A DNA stretch of 64,000 nt from NCBI GenBank assembly GCA_020544565.1, contig CP078014.1, positions 3,536,016 through 3,600,015 of the forward strand, in the 5' to 3' direction. The stretch's first letter is position 1, and each line of letters opens with the position of its first letter. The notes under the pieces are model-generated. The model saw only the letters and a program-made list of their open reading frames with translations. It did not search any database and had not been told where the DNA came from. Shown piece after piece: positions 53,670-64,000 of the stretch. A program made the position numbers and the translations under genes. This DNA is from Bradyrhizobiaceae bacterium. GTDB taxonomy: Bacteria > Pseudomonadota > Alphaproteobacteria > Rhizobiales > Xanthobacteraceae.

Positions 53670-54437
53670 ATGACCGACCCGATCGACACCGCCGTGACTG
53701 CCGACCTGCTCGCCGAGCCGCGCCTCGTGGTCGAGCCGGGGGTGGGCGCGCGCGTCGCCGCGGTCGCGACCCCGGTGCTTGAAGGCATGGGTTATCGGCT
53801 CGTGCGCATCAAGGTGTCGGGCGAGGCCGGCTGCACCGTGCAGATCATGGCGGAGCGGCCCGACGGCTCCATGCAGATCGAGGACTGCGAGGCGATCTCG
53901 AAAGCGCTGTCGCCGGTGATGGACATCGCCGATCCGATCCAGCGCGCCTATCGCCTTGAGATTTCCTCGCCGGGCATCGACCGGCCGCTGGTGCGCCGCT
54001 CCGATTTCGAGCGCTATGCCGGCCATCTGGTGAAAATCGAAATGGCCGTGCCCCATGACGGCCGCAAGCGTTTCCGCGGCCGGCTCGAAGGCGTCGAAGG
54101 CGACAGCTTGCGCCTCGTCCGCGACGACGTCCGCGCCGATCAGGAGGCGCAGGTGGCACTGCCGATGGACGCCATCGCCAGCGCCAATCTGGTGCTGACC
54201 GACGAACTGATCGCGCTGTCGATGCGCCGCGGCCGCGACGCCGAGCGCGACTTCTTGGAAAGCGAGGGCCTCGTCCCCGAAGCGCCGGCCCACGCCAAGC
54301 AGGCCCGCGCCCGCCGCGACCTGAGCAAAAGCCACAAGCCGAAACCCAAGGTCAAACCGACCAACACCAAAGCCCATCGCCTCGCCGCCGACGCCGCAAA
54401 GCGCGCGGACACACAAGACCCCCACGAAGGAGACTGA
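53670..54437 (+). CDS. rimP: Ribosome maturation factor RimP
   Basis: 255 residues, longer than E. coli RimP owing to a basic C-terminal tail (K-P-K-P-K-V-K-P). The two-domain core has [32 protein letters not shown] and F-E-R-Y-A-G-H. It aids 30S subunit maturation. It is the first gene of rimP-nusA-ylxR-infB, three bases before nusA. Confidence 0.93.
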   Translation: MTDPIDTAVTADLLAEPRLVVEPGVGARVAAVATPVLEGMGYRLVRIKVSGEAGCTVQIMAERPDGSMQIEDCEAISKALSPVMDIADPIQRAYRLEISSPGIDRPLVRRSDFERYAGHLVKIEMAVPHDGRKRFRGRLEGVEGDSLRLVRDDVRADQEAQVALPMDAIASANLVLTDELIALSMRRGRDAERDFLESEGLVPEAPAHAKQARARRDLSKSHKPKPKVKPTNTKAHRLAADAAKRADTQDPHEGD

Positions 54438-54440
54438 GCC

Positions 54441-56045
54441 ATGGCCGCTGTCAGCGCCAACAAACTCGAACTGCTGCAGATCGCCGACGCCGTCGCGCGC
54501 GAGAAGTCGATCGACCGCGGCATCGTGATCACCGCGATGGAGGACGCCATCGCCAAGGCCGCCCGCGCCCGCTACGGCAGCGAGACCGACGTGCACGCCG
54601 AGATTCACCCCAAGACCGGCCAGTTGCAGCTCACCCGCCACATGCTGGTGGTCGAGCAGGTGGAGAACACCTCCAACCAGATCTCGCTCAAGGACGCGCA
54701 GAAGGCCAACCCCGGCGCGCAGATCGGCGACACCATCGCCGACACCCTGCCGCCGCTGGAATATGGCCGCATCGCCGCGCAGTCGGCCAAGCAGGTGATC
54801 GTGCAGAAGGTGCGCGAGGCCGAGCGCGACCGGCAGTATCAGGAATTCAAGGACCGCATCGGCGAGATCGTCAACGGCGTCGTCAAGCGCGTCGAATACG
54901 GCAGCGTGATCGTCGATCTCGGCCGCGGCGAGGCCATTATCCGCCGCGACGAGATGCTGCCGCGCGAACTGTTCCGCAACGGCGACCGCGTGCGCTCCTA
55001 CATCTTCGATGTGCGGCGGGAAACCCGCGGGCCGCAAATCTTCCTGTCGCGCACCCATCCGCAGTTCATGGCCAAGCTGTTCGCGCAGGAAGTGCCGGAA
55101 ATCTACGACGGCATCGTCGAGATCAAGGCGGTGGCCCGCGATCCCGGCTCGCGCGCCAAGATCGGCGTGACCTCGCGCGATTCCTCGGTCGATCCGGTCG
55201 GCGCCTGCGTCGGCATGCGCGGCTCGCGCGTGCAGGCGGTGGTGAACGAGTTGCAGGGCGAGAAGATCGACATCATTCCGTGGTCGCCGGATATCGCGAC
55301 CTTCGTCGTCAACGCGCTCGCGCCCGCCGAAGTCGCCAAGGTCGTCATCGACGAGGACCGCGAGCGTATTGAAGTCGTGGTGCCGGATACCCAATTGTCT
55401 CTTGCGATCGGACGCCGCGGCCAGAACGTGCGTCTCGCCTCGCAGCTCACCGGCTGGGACATCGACATCCTCACCGAGCAGGAGGAATCCGAGCGCCGCC
55501 AGGCCGATTTCGAGAACGCCACGCGCGTGTTCATGGAAGCCCTCAATGTCGACGAGGTGGTCGGCCAGTTGCTGGCGTCCGAAGGTTTCGGCTCGGTCGA
55601 GGATCTGGCGCTGGTGGATCTGCGCGAACTCACCAGCATCGAGGGCTTCGACGAGGAGACCGCGAACGAGCTGCAGAGCCGCGCCCGCGAATATCTCGAA
55701 CAGCTCGAAGCGCAGTTCGAGGCGCGGCGCAAGGAACTGGGCGTGGAGGACGCGCTCGCGGAGGTGCCGGGCGTGACGTCGAAGATGCTGGTGAAGTTCG
55801 GCGAGAACGAGATCAGGACGGTCGAGGATCTGGCCGGCTGCGCCACCGACGACCTCGCCGGCTGGGTCGAGCGCAAGGACGGCGAGACCACCAAGCACGC
55901 CGGCATTCTCGACGCCAGCGAGGCGTCGCGCGAGGATGCGGAGGCCATGATCATGCAGGCCCGCGTCAAGGCCGGCTGGATCACCGAGGCGGAACTGGCC
56001 GCTTCCGCCGGGGAGGTCCCCGCCGCCGAAGACCATCCGGCTTGA
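54441..56045 (+). CDS. nusA: Transcription termination/antitermination factor NusA
   Basis: 534 residues. N-terminal RNA-polymerase-binding domain (1-130), S1 domain (about 135-200, G-E-I-V-N-G-V-V-K-R-V-E-Y-G-S-V-I-V-D), two KH domains (about 230-345, S-R-V-Q-A-V-V-N-E-L and L-A-I-G-R-R-G-Q-N-V-R-L-A) and an acidic C-terminal region with repeated helix-hairpin-helix motifs (L-A-S-E-G-F, L-T-S-I-E-G-F, L-V-K-F-G-E-N). Confidence 0.95.
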   Translation: MAAVSANKLELLQIADAVAREKSIDRGIVITAMEDAIAKAARARYGSETDVHAEIHPKTGQLQLTRHMLVVEQVENTSNQISLKDAQKANPGAQIGDTIADTLPPLEYGRIAAQSAKQVIVQKVREAERDRQYQEFKDRIGEIVNGVVKRVEYGSVIVDLGRGEAIIRRDEMLPRELFRNGDRVRSYIFDVRRETRGPQIFLSRTHPQFMAKLFAQEVPEIYDGIVEIKAVARDPGSRAKIGVTSRDSSVDPVGACVGMRGSRVQAVVNELQGEKIDIIPWSPDIATFVVNALAPAEVAKVVIDEDRERIEVVVPDTQLSLAIGRRGQNVRLASQLTGWDIDILTEQEESERRQADFENATRVFMEALNVDEVVGQLLASEGFGSVEDLALVDLRELTSIEGFDEETANELQSRAREYLEQLEAQFEARRKELGVEDALAEVPGVTSKMLVKFGENEIRTVEDLAGCATDDLAGWVERKDGETTKHAGILDASEASREDAEAMIMQARVKAGWITEAELAASAGEVPAAEDHPA

Positions 56046-56061
56046 AGGAGATGACCCACGC

Positions 56062-56730
56062 ATGCTTGCCATGGCTGATCCAGCAGATCTCGACCACGGG
56101 CCCCGGACCAAGTCCGGGACCGTGCGGATGTGCGCGGTCACGCGGCAGGCGGCACCGGTCGAGGAGCTGATCCGTTTCGTCGTCTCGCCCGAGGGCGAGG
56201 CGGTGGCGGACCTGAAGCGGAAACTGCCGGGACGCGGCCTGTGGGTGTCGCTGTCCCGCGTCCGCGTCGACGAGGCGGCCCGGCGCAATGTGTTCGCCAG
56301 GGGCTTCAAGCGCGAGGTCCGGGTCTCGAAGACGCTCGCGGACGATGTCGAGCGGATGATGGTCCGCGGCCTCCTAGACGCCCTCGCCATGGCCGCCAAG
56401 GCCGGGGAGGTGGTGGCGGGGTTTGCCAAGGTGGAAGCCGCCATCGCGGCGGGTCAGGCCGTGGCCCTGCTCCACGCCAGCGACGGCGCCGCCGACGGAA
56501 TTCGCAAGCTGAATGCCCGGTTCGGCGCGAGATTGCCGGAAAACCTTGCGAATTCAGCGGATTTTCCGGTCATCGACGCCCTCTCCAGCGACGAATTGGA
56601 TTTGGCACTTGGGCGGGCAAATGTGGTACATGCTGCCCTGCTCGCGGGCCCGGCCAGCAAGACCTTCCTGGCGCGCTGCCGTGCGCTGATCCGATTCCGG
56701 ACCATCGACAGCGGCGGCGCGACGGATTGA
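56062..56730 (+). CDS. YlxR (DUF448) RNA-binding protein
   Basis: 222 residues. Residues about 20-100 form the YlxR domain (R-M-C-A-V-T-R, L-I-R-F-V-V-S-P, K-L-P-G-R-G-L-W-V, then a basic F-A-R-G-F-K-R). The following part (about 110-200) is L7Ae-like (A-A-I-A-A-G-Q-A-V-A-L-L-H-A-S-D-G-A). This double architecture is common in Alphaproteobacteria. Located between nusA and infB, as usual. Confidence 0.9.
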   Translation: MLAMADPADLDHGPRTKSGTVRMCAVTRQAAPVEELIRFVVSPEGEAVADLKRKLPGRGLWVSLSRVRVDEAARRNVFARGFKREVRVSKTLADDVERMMVRGLLDALAMAAKAGEVVAGFAKVEAAIAAGQAVALLHASDGAADGIRKLNARFGARLPENLANSADFPVIDALSSDELDLALGRANVVHAALLAGPASKTFLARCRALIRFRTIDSGGATD

Positions 56731-56788
56731 GACCCTTGGGATTGAGACCCTTGGGATTGCAGCCTTCGGGACTGCAGCCTTTGGGACT
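56729..56788. repeat. 15-base tandem repeat between ylxR and infB
   Basis: Four units of 15 bases: two of GAGACCCTTGGGATT, then GCAGCCTTCGGGACT and GCAGCCTTTGGGACT. The first two bases are part of the ylxR stop. In another frame they would read R-P-L-G-L / Q-P-S-G-L, but that frame has no family features. Copy number is likely to vary between strains. Confidence 0.9.
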
Positions 56789-56847
56789 GAGATCAGACCG
56801 CATCGCCGGGGCGGCATGCGAGCAACGAACGAGATTGGGACGAGTGA

Positions 56848-59442
56848 ATGGCTGATACGAAAAATCCTGGCGACAAGACGCTGAGCGTCGGCTCGAAAAC
56901 TCTGTCGCTGAAACCGCGCACAGAGACCGGCGTCGTGCGCCAGAGCTTCAGCCACGGCCGCAGCAAATCGGTTGTGGTCGAGAAGAAGACCAAGCGCCGG
57001 CTTGCGGGCGATGCGCCGGTTGCGGTGTCCGAGCCGCCGGCCGCCTCCGCGGCAAAGGCGCCGGCCGCGCCCGCGCGCCCCGTCGCGCCGCCGCCGCGTC
57101 CGGTATCGCCGCGCCCCTCCGGCGTGGTGCTGCGCACCCTCACCGAGGACGAGCAGAGCGCGCGCGCCAGCGCGCTCGCCGAAGCGCGTCTGCGCGAGGA
57201 GGAGGAACGCCGCGCCGCCGAGGCGGAGGCCGCCCGTCGCAACAGCAAGGAATTCAAGGAACAGCAGGAGCGCGAAGCCGCCGAAGCCCGTAAAAAGGCC
57301 GAGGAAGAGCGCCACCGCGCCGAAGAGGAAGCCAAGGCGCGCGCCGAGCGCGAGGCCACCAAGCGCAGCGAAGCGGCTGCGAAGGCGGCTGCGGCTCCGG
57401 CGAAAGCACCGATCGCTCCGGCGCGTCCGGCGGCAGTGGCCGCCGACGGCTCCGACGAGGACGAGGCTCCGCGCATGGTGCGTCGTCCCGGCGGACCGGC
57501 CCGCCCGGTGGTGGCGCCGAAGCCCGCCGCCAAGCCCGCGCCCGCCAAGCAGCGCGGCCGTCTCACCCTTTCCACGGCGCTCAACGCCGACGACGTGCGC
57601 GAGCGCTCGATCGCCTCGTTCCGTCGCCGCACCCAGCGTCTCAAGGGCCACGCCGCCAACGAGCCGAAGGAAAAGCTCGTGCGCGAGGTGACGATTCCGG
57701 AAGCGATCACCATCCAGGAGCTCGCCAACCGCATGAGCGAGCGCGCGGTCGATGTCATCCGCCTGCTGATGAAGCAGGGCGCGATGCACAAGATCACCGA
57801 CGTGATCGACGCCGACACCGCCCAGCTCATCGCCGAGGAGCTGGGGCACAGCGTCAAGCGCGTCGCCGCCAGCGACGTGGAGGAGGGTCTGTTCGACGTC
57901 GCCGAGGATCACGCCTCCGACACCGCGCCGCGCCCGCCGGTGGTCACCGTGATGGGCCATGTCGATCACGGCAAGACCTCGCTGCTCGACGCGCTGCGCC
58001 ACGCCAACGTGGTCTCGGGCGAGGCCGGCGGCATCACCCAGCACATCGGCGCCTATCAGGTGATGTCGCCCGAGAGCGGCAAGAAGATCACCTTCATCGA
58101 CACGCCGGGCCACGCCGCCTTCACCGCGATGCGCGCGCGCGGCGCCAAGGTCACCGATATCGTGGTGCTGGTGGTCGCCGCCGACGACGGCGTGATGCCG
58201 CAGACCATCGAGGCGATCAATCACGCCAAGGCGGCGCGGGTGCCGATCATCGTCGCGATCAACAAGATCGACAAGCCGGAGGCCAAGCCCGAGCGTGTGC
58301 GCACCGAACTGTTGCAGCACGATGTGCAGGTCGAATCCTTCGGCGGCGACGTCGTCGATGTCGAAGTGTCGGCGAAGAACAAGGTCAATCTCGACAAGCT
58401 GCTCGAGATGATCGCGCTGCAGGCCGAGCTGCTCGACCTCAAGACCAACCCGGATCGCCCGGCGGAAGGCACCGTGATCGAGGCCAAGCTCGACCGCGGC
58501 CGCGGCCCGGTGGCCACCGTGCTGGTCCAGCGCGGTACGCTGCGCGTCGGCGACATCATCGTGGCCGGCGCCGAAATGGGCCGCGTCCGCGCCCTGATCA
58601 ACGACCAGGGCCAGACCATCCAGGAGGCCGGCCCCTCGGTGCCGGTCGAGGTGCTCGGCTTCAACGGCCCGCCGGAAGCCGGCGACCGCCTCGCGGTGGT
58701 GGAGAACGAGGCCCGCGCCCGTCAGGTCACCGACTACCGCGCCCACCAGAAACGCGAGAAGACCGCAGCCTCCTCCGGTATGCGCGGCTCGCTCGAGCAG
58801 ATGATGAGCCAGCTCAAGACCACCGGCCGCAAGGACTTCCCGCTGGTCATCAAGGCCGACGTGCAGGGTTCGCTGGAAGCCATCCTCGGATCGCTGGAGA
58901 AGCTCGGCACCGACGAAGTCGCGGCGCGCATCCTTCATGCGGGCGTCGGCGGCATCTCGGAATCCGACGTGACGCTGGCGGAAGGCTTCAACGCCGCCAT
59001 CATCGGCTTCAGCGTGCGCGCCAACAAGGAAGCGGCGGCGCTGGCCAAGCGCAACGGCATCGAGATTCGCTACTACAACATCATCTACGATCTCGTCGAT
59101 GACGTGAAGAAGGCGATGAGTGGTCTGCTCGCGCCGACGCTGCGTGAAACCATGCTCGGCAACGCGCAGATCCTCGAAGTCTTCAATATCTCCAAGGTCG
59201 GCAAGATCGCCGGCTGCCGCGTCACCGACGGCAATGTGGAACGTGGCGCCAATGTCCGCCTGATCCGCGACAACGTCGTCGTCCACGAAGGCAAGCTGTC
59301 GACGCTCAAGCGCTTCAAGGACGAGGTCAAGGAAGTGCAGTCCGGCCAGGAATGCGGCATGGCGTTCGAAAGCTATCAGGACATGCGCGTCGGCGACGTC
59401 ATCGAGTGCTATCGCGTGGAGACCATCCAGCGCTCCCTGTAA
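56848..59442 (+). CDS. infB: Translation initiation factor IF-2
   Basis: 864 residues. A long Ala/Glu/Lys/Arg-rich N-terminal coil (about 50-240) precedes the G domain (G1 at 370-377 G-H-V-D-H-G-K-T, then [21 protein letters not shown]) and the domains that bind fMet-tRNA (…A-D-V-Q-G-S-L-E-A, …G-Q-E-C-G-M-A-F-E). Loads initiator tRNA on the ribosome. Usual position. Confidence 0.96.
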   Translation: MADTKNPGDKTLSVGSKTLSLKPRTETGVVRQSFSHGRSKSVVVEKKTKRRLAGDAPVAVSEPPAASAAKAPAAPARPVAPPPRPVSPRPSGVVLRTLTEDEQSARASALAEARLREEEERRAAEAEAARRNSKEFKEQQEREAAEARKKAEEERHRAEEEAKARAEREATKRSEAAAKAAAAPAKAPIAPARPAAVAADGSDEDEAPRMVRRPGGPARPVVAPKPAAKPAPAKQRGRLTLSTALNADDVRERSIASFRRRTQRLKGHAANEPKEKLVREVTIPEAITIQELANRMSERAVDVIRLLMKQGAMHKITDVIDADTAQLIAEELGHSVKRVAASDVEEGLFDVAEDHASDTAPRPPVVTVMGHVDHGKTSLLDALRHANVVSGEAGGITQHIGAYQVMSPESGKKITFIDTPGHAAFTAMRARGAKVTDIVVLVVAADDGVMPQTIEAINHAKAARVPIIVAINKIDKPEAKPERVRTELLQHDVQVESFGGDVVDVEVSAKNKVNLDKLLEMIALQAELLDLKTNPDRPAEGTVIEAKLDRGRGPVATVLVQRGTLRVGDIIVAGAEMGRVRALINDQGQTIQEAGPSVPVEVLGFNGPPEAGDRLAVVENEARARQVTDYRAHQKREKTAASSGMRGSLEQMMSQLKTTGRKDFPLVIKADVQGSLEAILGSLEKLGTDEVAARILHAGVGGISESDVTLAEGFNAAIIGFSVRANKEAAALAKRNGIEIRYYNIIYDLVDDVKKAMSGLLAPTLRETMLGNAQILEVFNISKVGKIAGCRVTDGNVERGANVRLIRDNVVVHEGKLSTLKRFKDEVKEVQSGQECGMAFESYQDMRVGDVIECYRVETIQRSL

Positions 59443-59527
59443 GTCCAAGTCTTACGGGTGTGCTGATTTGAGAGGCGGCATGGCCGGGCAAAAGCGCGAA
59501 GCGCGTCTTCGTGAATAAGGTCCCGGC

Positions 59528-59584
59528 CATCCACGTCTTGCCAATGACACGAACAAGACGTGGATGCCCGCGACAAGCGCGGGC
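59528..59584. repeat. Dispersed palindromic repeat between infB and rbfA
   Basis: CATCCACGTCTTG (59528-59540) pairs perfectly with CAAGACGTGGATG (59554-59566), followed by a second hairpin GCCCGCG-ACAAG-CGCGGGC (59566-59584). The layout resembles the short interspersed repeats frequent in Bradyrhizobium-type genomes. An in-frame extension of rbfA (M-P-A-T-S-A-G-M-T) is translated repeat, not gene. It may also end the infB transcript. Confidence 0.75.
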
Positions 59585-59608
59585 ATGACAACATTTTCAA
59601 AGGCCAAC

Positions 59609-60031
59609 ATGGCGAACCACAAGAAATCCAGCCACGGCGGCGGCGCGTCCGGCGCCTCGCAGCGCCAGTTGCGCGTCGGCGAACTGATCCGGCATGCGAT
59701 CGCCGACATCCTGGCGCAGGGCGGTGTGCACGATCCCGCGCTCGAAGGCCACATCATCACCGTGCCCGAAGTGAAGATGTCGCCGGACCTCAAGCTCGCC
59801 ACGATCTATGTGATGCCGCTCGGCGGCCGCGGCATCGACGAGGTGATCGCCGCGCTCGCGCGCAACAAGAAGTTCCTGCGCGGCGAGGTGGCCCATCGCG
59901 TTAACTTAAAATTTGCTCCTGATCTTCGCTTTCGCGTTGACGACCGATTCGACGAAGCGGAACGGATCGAGAAATTGTTGAGAACACCCGCGGTTCAAAG
60001 AGACCTCAAGACGGATTCGGACCAAGACTGA
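59609..60031 (+). CDS. rbfA: Ribosome-binding factor A
   Basis: 140 residues from the ATG at 59609 (AAAGG upstream; the frame to 59564 lies in repeat DNA). KH-like fold with [14 protein letters not shown] and [16 protein letters not shown]. Late 30S maturation. The TGA stop overlaps the first ATG of truB. Confidence 0.92.
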   Translation: MANHKKSSHGGGASGASQRQLRVGELIRHAIADILAQGGVHDPALEGHIITVPEVKMSPDLKLATIYVMPLGGRGIDEVIAALARNKKFLRGEVAHRVNLKFAPDLRFRVDDRFDEAERIEKLLRTPAVQRDLKTDSDQD

Positions 60032-60042
60032 TGCAAGGACTG

Positions 60043-61152
60043 ATGAACGTGACCACTCCAGAGCGCGTGATCGAACAGCCCGCCGCCGATTCGAACGCGC
60101 CGGCCGAAAATAAATTTTCCGATGCGCCGGTGCGCGTGCGGCACAACGATCCGCGCTCGCAGCAGGGTGGCAAGCCGCAACGCTCCGGCGGTCAGCCGAA
60201 GCGCGAGCGCCGCGACGTGCACGGCTGGGTCTGCCTCGACAAGCCGGTGGGCATGACCTCGACCCACGCGGTCGCGGTGCTCAAGCGCCTGTTCAACGCC
60301 AAGCGCGCCGGCCACGCCGGCACCCTCGATCCGCTGGCGTCCGGCGGCCTGCCCATCGCTCTTGGCGAAGCCACCAAGACCGTTCCCTTCGTCATGGACG
60401 GCCGCAAGCGCTACCGCTTCACCGTGCAGTGGGGCGAGGAGCGCGACACCGACGACACCGAGGGCCGGCCGACCCACACCAGCGACATCCGCCCCACCCG
60501 GGAGGCGATCGAGGCGCTGCTGCCGCGCTTCACCGGCGTGATCGAGCAGGTTCCGCCGCAATATTCCGCCGTCAAGGTGCAGGGCGAGCGGGCCTATGAT
60601 CTGGCGCGCGACGGCGAGACCGTGGCGCTGGCCCCGCGACCGGTCGAGATTCACGAATTAATCGTTGTGGAACAAGAGGGTAGTGACCGCACCGTGTTCG
60701 AGGCCGAATGCGGTAAGGGCACCTATGTGCGCGCGCTCGCCCGCGACATGGGCCGGCTTCTGGGCTGTTATGGCCATATCTGCGCCCTGCGCCGCACCCT
60801 GTGCGGGCCGTTCACCGAGGCGGATATGATTCCGCTGGCGGAATTAGAGGCTTTGTGCGATAGAGCCGCGTCTGGCGAGGGCAGCCTCGCCGACGCGCTT
60901 CTGCCCGTTGAGACCGCGCTGGACGACATCCCGGCACTGGCCGTCACACGGGCGGACGCCGCAAGGCTCCACCGGGGCCAGGCGGTTTTGTTGCGCGGAC
61001 GGGATGCGCCAATTTCAAACGGCACAGTCTATGTCACTGTCGGCGGGCGGCTTCTGGCCCTCGCCGAACTTGGCAACGGCGAACTCATCCCCAGGCGCGT
61101 GTTCAACCTCAACGGACTGACTGCCAGTCCCGTTCGCAAAGAAGGTGTTTGA
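60043..61152 (+). CDS. truB: tRNA pseudouridine(55) synthase
   Basis: 369 residues from the ATG at 60043 (AAGGA just upstream); the ATG at 60031, which overlaps the rbfA stop, is an alternative. Catalytic Asp in G-T-L-D-P-L-A-S-G, with D-K-P-V-G-M-T-S and the Y-R-F-T-V-Q-W-G strand. A disordered basic head of about 60 residues precedes the catalytic domain. A PUA-like C-terminus follows. Confidence 0.94.
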   Translation: MNVTTPERVIEQPAADSNAPAENKFSDAPVRVRHNDPRSQQGGKPQRSGGQPKRERRDVHGWVCLDKPVGMTSTHAVAVLKRLFNAKRAGHAGTLDPLASGGLPIALGEATKTVPFVMDGRKRYRFTVQWGEERDTDDTEGRPTHTSDIRPTREAIEALLPRFTGVIEQVPPQYSAVKVQGERAYDLARDGETVALAPRPVEIHELIVVEQEGSDRTVFEAECGKGTYVRALARDMGRLLGCYGHICALRRTLCGPFTEADMIPLAELEALCDRAASGEGSLADALLPVETALDDIPALAVTRADAARLHRGQAVLLRGRDAPISNGTVYVTVGGRLLALAELGNGELIPRRVFNLNGLTASPVRKEGV

Positions 61153-61154
61153 CG

Positions 61155-61424
61155 ATGTCGATTGCCGCAGAACGCAAAGCGGAAGTCATCAAGAACAATG
61201 CCACCAAGGCCGGCGACACCGGCTCGCCCGAGGTTCAGGTCGCGATCCTGTCGGAACGCATCGTCAACCTCACCGAGCACTTCAAGACCCACGGCAAGGA
61301 CAACCATTCCCGCCGTGGCCTGCTGAAGCTCGTGTCGACCCGCCGCTCGCTCCTCGACTACGTCAAGAAGAAGGACGAGGCGCGTTACAAGGCACTGCTC
61401 GAGAAGCACAATATCCGCCGCTGA
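61155..61424 (+). CDS. rpsO: 30S ribosomal protein S15
   Basis: 89 residues, standard length. [15 protein letters not shown] and H-x-K-D-x-H-S-R-R-G-L are the S15 signature. Two bases after truB. Followed by a strong terminator before pnp. Confidence 0.96.
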   Translation: MSIAAERKAEVIKNNATKAGDTGSPEVQVAILSERIVNLTEHFKTHGKDNHSRRGLLKLVSTRRSLLDYVKKKDEARYKALLEKHNIRR

Positions 61425-61431
61425 CAGAGAC

Positions 61432-61455
61432 ACGCGCGCATCCTGCGCGCGTTTT
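61432..61455 (+). terminator. Terminator between rpsO and pnp
   Basis: ACGCGCGCA (61432-61440) pairs with TGCGCGCGT (61444-61452) around TCC, then TTTT. It may be partly read through, as in other rpsO-pnp operons. Confidence 0.8.
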
Positions 61456-61734
61456 CGCATGATGGCTTGCCGCGGCGCGGCCTCGGTCGACAGGGTTCGA
61501 CGGGCGCGCTTTCCACAACCATCGTGCGGCGTGTCCAACCGCAATCCGGCGGCTGGGCGATAACGGGTCAGATGCCCGTACCATCGAAAGGATGGACGCC
61601 ATTCGAAAGACGAAGACCATGGCAGGATCGCCGGACGCTGATGCAATCCGTCTTGCACGCAGCGTCCCGCAATCTTGCGCATGGTCTTTGTGTTTCGGGC
61701 GCTGTTTTTTCGTGAACCGATGAAAGACAACCAG
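61456..61734. other. pnp leader region
   Basis: About 280 bases without a gene. In E. coli the corresponding leader forms the hairpin through which PNPase and RNase III control pnp. No comparable long hairpin stands out by eye here, and a promoter is not obvious. Confidence 0.4.
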
Positions 61735-63879
<2,145 letters not shown>

Positions 63880-63904
63880 GGCGAGCGGTCGCATTATTGC
63901 GGAG

Positions 63905-63936
63905 AAGGGGCGGCATGTTGCCGCCCCTTTTCGTTT
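63905..63936 (+). terminator. Terminator of pnp
   Basis: AAGGGGCGGCA (63905-63915) pairs with TGCCGCCCCTT (63919-63929), then TTCGTTT. It lies 26 bases after the pnp stop. Confidence 0.9.
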
Positions 63937-63960
63937 GGGAGGTGGCAAACGCCGCGGCTG

Positions 63961-63991
63961 TCATGGCGCAGTCTCGGGATTTGCGCCATGA
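63961..63991. repeat. Palindromic repeat at window end
   Basis: TCATGGCGCA (63961-63970) and TGCGCCATGA (63982-63991) are perfect 10-base inverted arms, followed by TGCCCGCGC. It is probably part of a dispersed repeat that continues beyond the window. Confidence 0.55.
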
Positions 63992-64000
63992 TGCCCGCGC

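Noticed and set aside
53556..56444. 962-residue frame antisense to rimP and nusA
   Set aside because: Long antisense frames are expected in GC-rich DNA opposite real genes. This one has no family motif, and rimP and nusA on the other strand are certain.
56130..56855. 241-residue alternative frame over ylxR and the 15-base repeats
   Set aside because: Arg/Gly-rich out-of-frame translation; the repeat-encoded R-P-L-G-L units have no family counterpart.
56554..59448. 964-residue frame antisense to infB
   Set aside because: Mirror of the infB codon pattern (rich in D, H, L, V, G with no conserved domain).
59564..59608. Upstream extension of rbfA
   Set aside because: Encoded by a dispersed repeat; the ATG at 59609 has a ribosome site and the usual RbfA start.

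Overview
The window reads as a stretch of chromosome from a member of the Bradyrhizobium / Rhodopseudomonas / Afipia group of Alphaproteobacteria (Nitrobacteraceae). The evidence is the strongly GC-rich, Rhizobiales-type gene order rimP-nusA-ylxR-infB-rbfA-truB-rpsO-pnp, the miaB-phoH-ybeY-corC-lnt block, a RegS/RegR (ActS/ActR) redox two-component pair, a cyanide-insensitive type bd oxidase, an Irr-type iron element, and dispersed palindromic repeats of the kind common in this family. No species assignment is possible from the sequence alone.

Region 1 (about 1-18.3 kb) is accessory and visibly less GC-rich than the rest. Its core is a tightly packed cluster, tetR - phaC - (MaoC-Pta fusion) - ackA - fabI - lipoprotein alpha/beta hydrolase, with start/stop overlaps between pta, ackA and fabI. 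It makes polyhydroxyalkanoate (PHA), releases acetate with ATP formation, and reduces enoyl-thioesters: together a likely sink for acetyl-CoA and reductant. Two phasin or coiled-coil granule-type genes lie beside it, and a broken inverted copy of one phasin lies on the far side. Their promoters share TTGA-N6-TCAA boxes (FNR/FixK type), and two of them also carry a GTCAAC-N4-GTTGAC-like palindrome that could be the TetR operator. A three-gene exporter (HlyD - RbbA-like double ABC/permease - YhhJ-like permease), a decayed tyrosine recombinase gene and a P1B-4 (CoaT-like) metal ATPase follow. The region ends at an intact tRNA-Arg(CCG), with a second, truncated 5' half of a tRNA-Arg 250 bases further on, which suggests a genomic-island edge.

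Region 2 (18.3-34.8 kb) is a core-like mosaic: YccF, a PAS-PAS hybrid histidine kinase, a metallo-beta-lactamase-fold hydrolase, MmcB-type DNA repair protein, RegR and RegS, an intracellular PHA depolymerase, a YgjP-type metallopeptidase, a PBP1A-type peptidoglycan synthase, Ogt, GlnD, an orphan amino-acid binding protein and an L,D-transpeptidase. Region 3 (34.8-44.9 kb) has cydAB with a small DUF2474 gene, then an iron-uptake locus (exbB-exbD-tonB, PepSY membrane protein, TonB-dependent receptor, PiuC-type dioxygenase) with an Irr-type palindrome. Region 4 (45-64 kb) holds RNA and translation genes: miaB-phoH-ybeY-corC-lnt, an XRE regulator, trmB, a DUF2336 protein, and rimP-nusA-ylxR-infB-rbfA-truB-rpsO-pnp, with an attenuator-like leader before rimP.

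The most interesting part is region 1: an oxygen-regulated (inferred) PHA/acetate module framed by duplicated and decayed gene fragments, recombinase remains and a tRNA. PHA mobilisation (phaZ at 24.6 kb), RegSR and the bd oxidase in the core part fit the same low-oxygen lifestyle.
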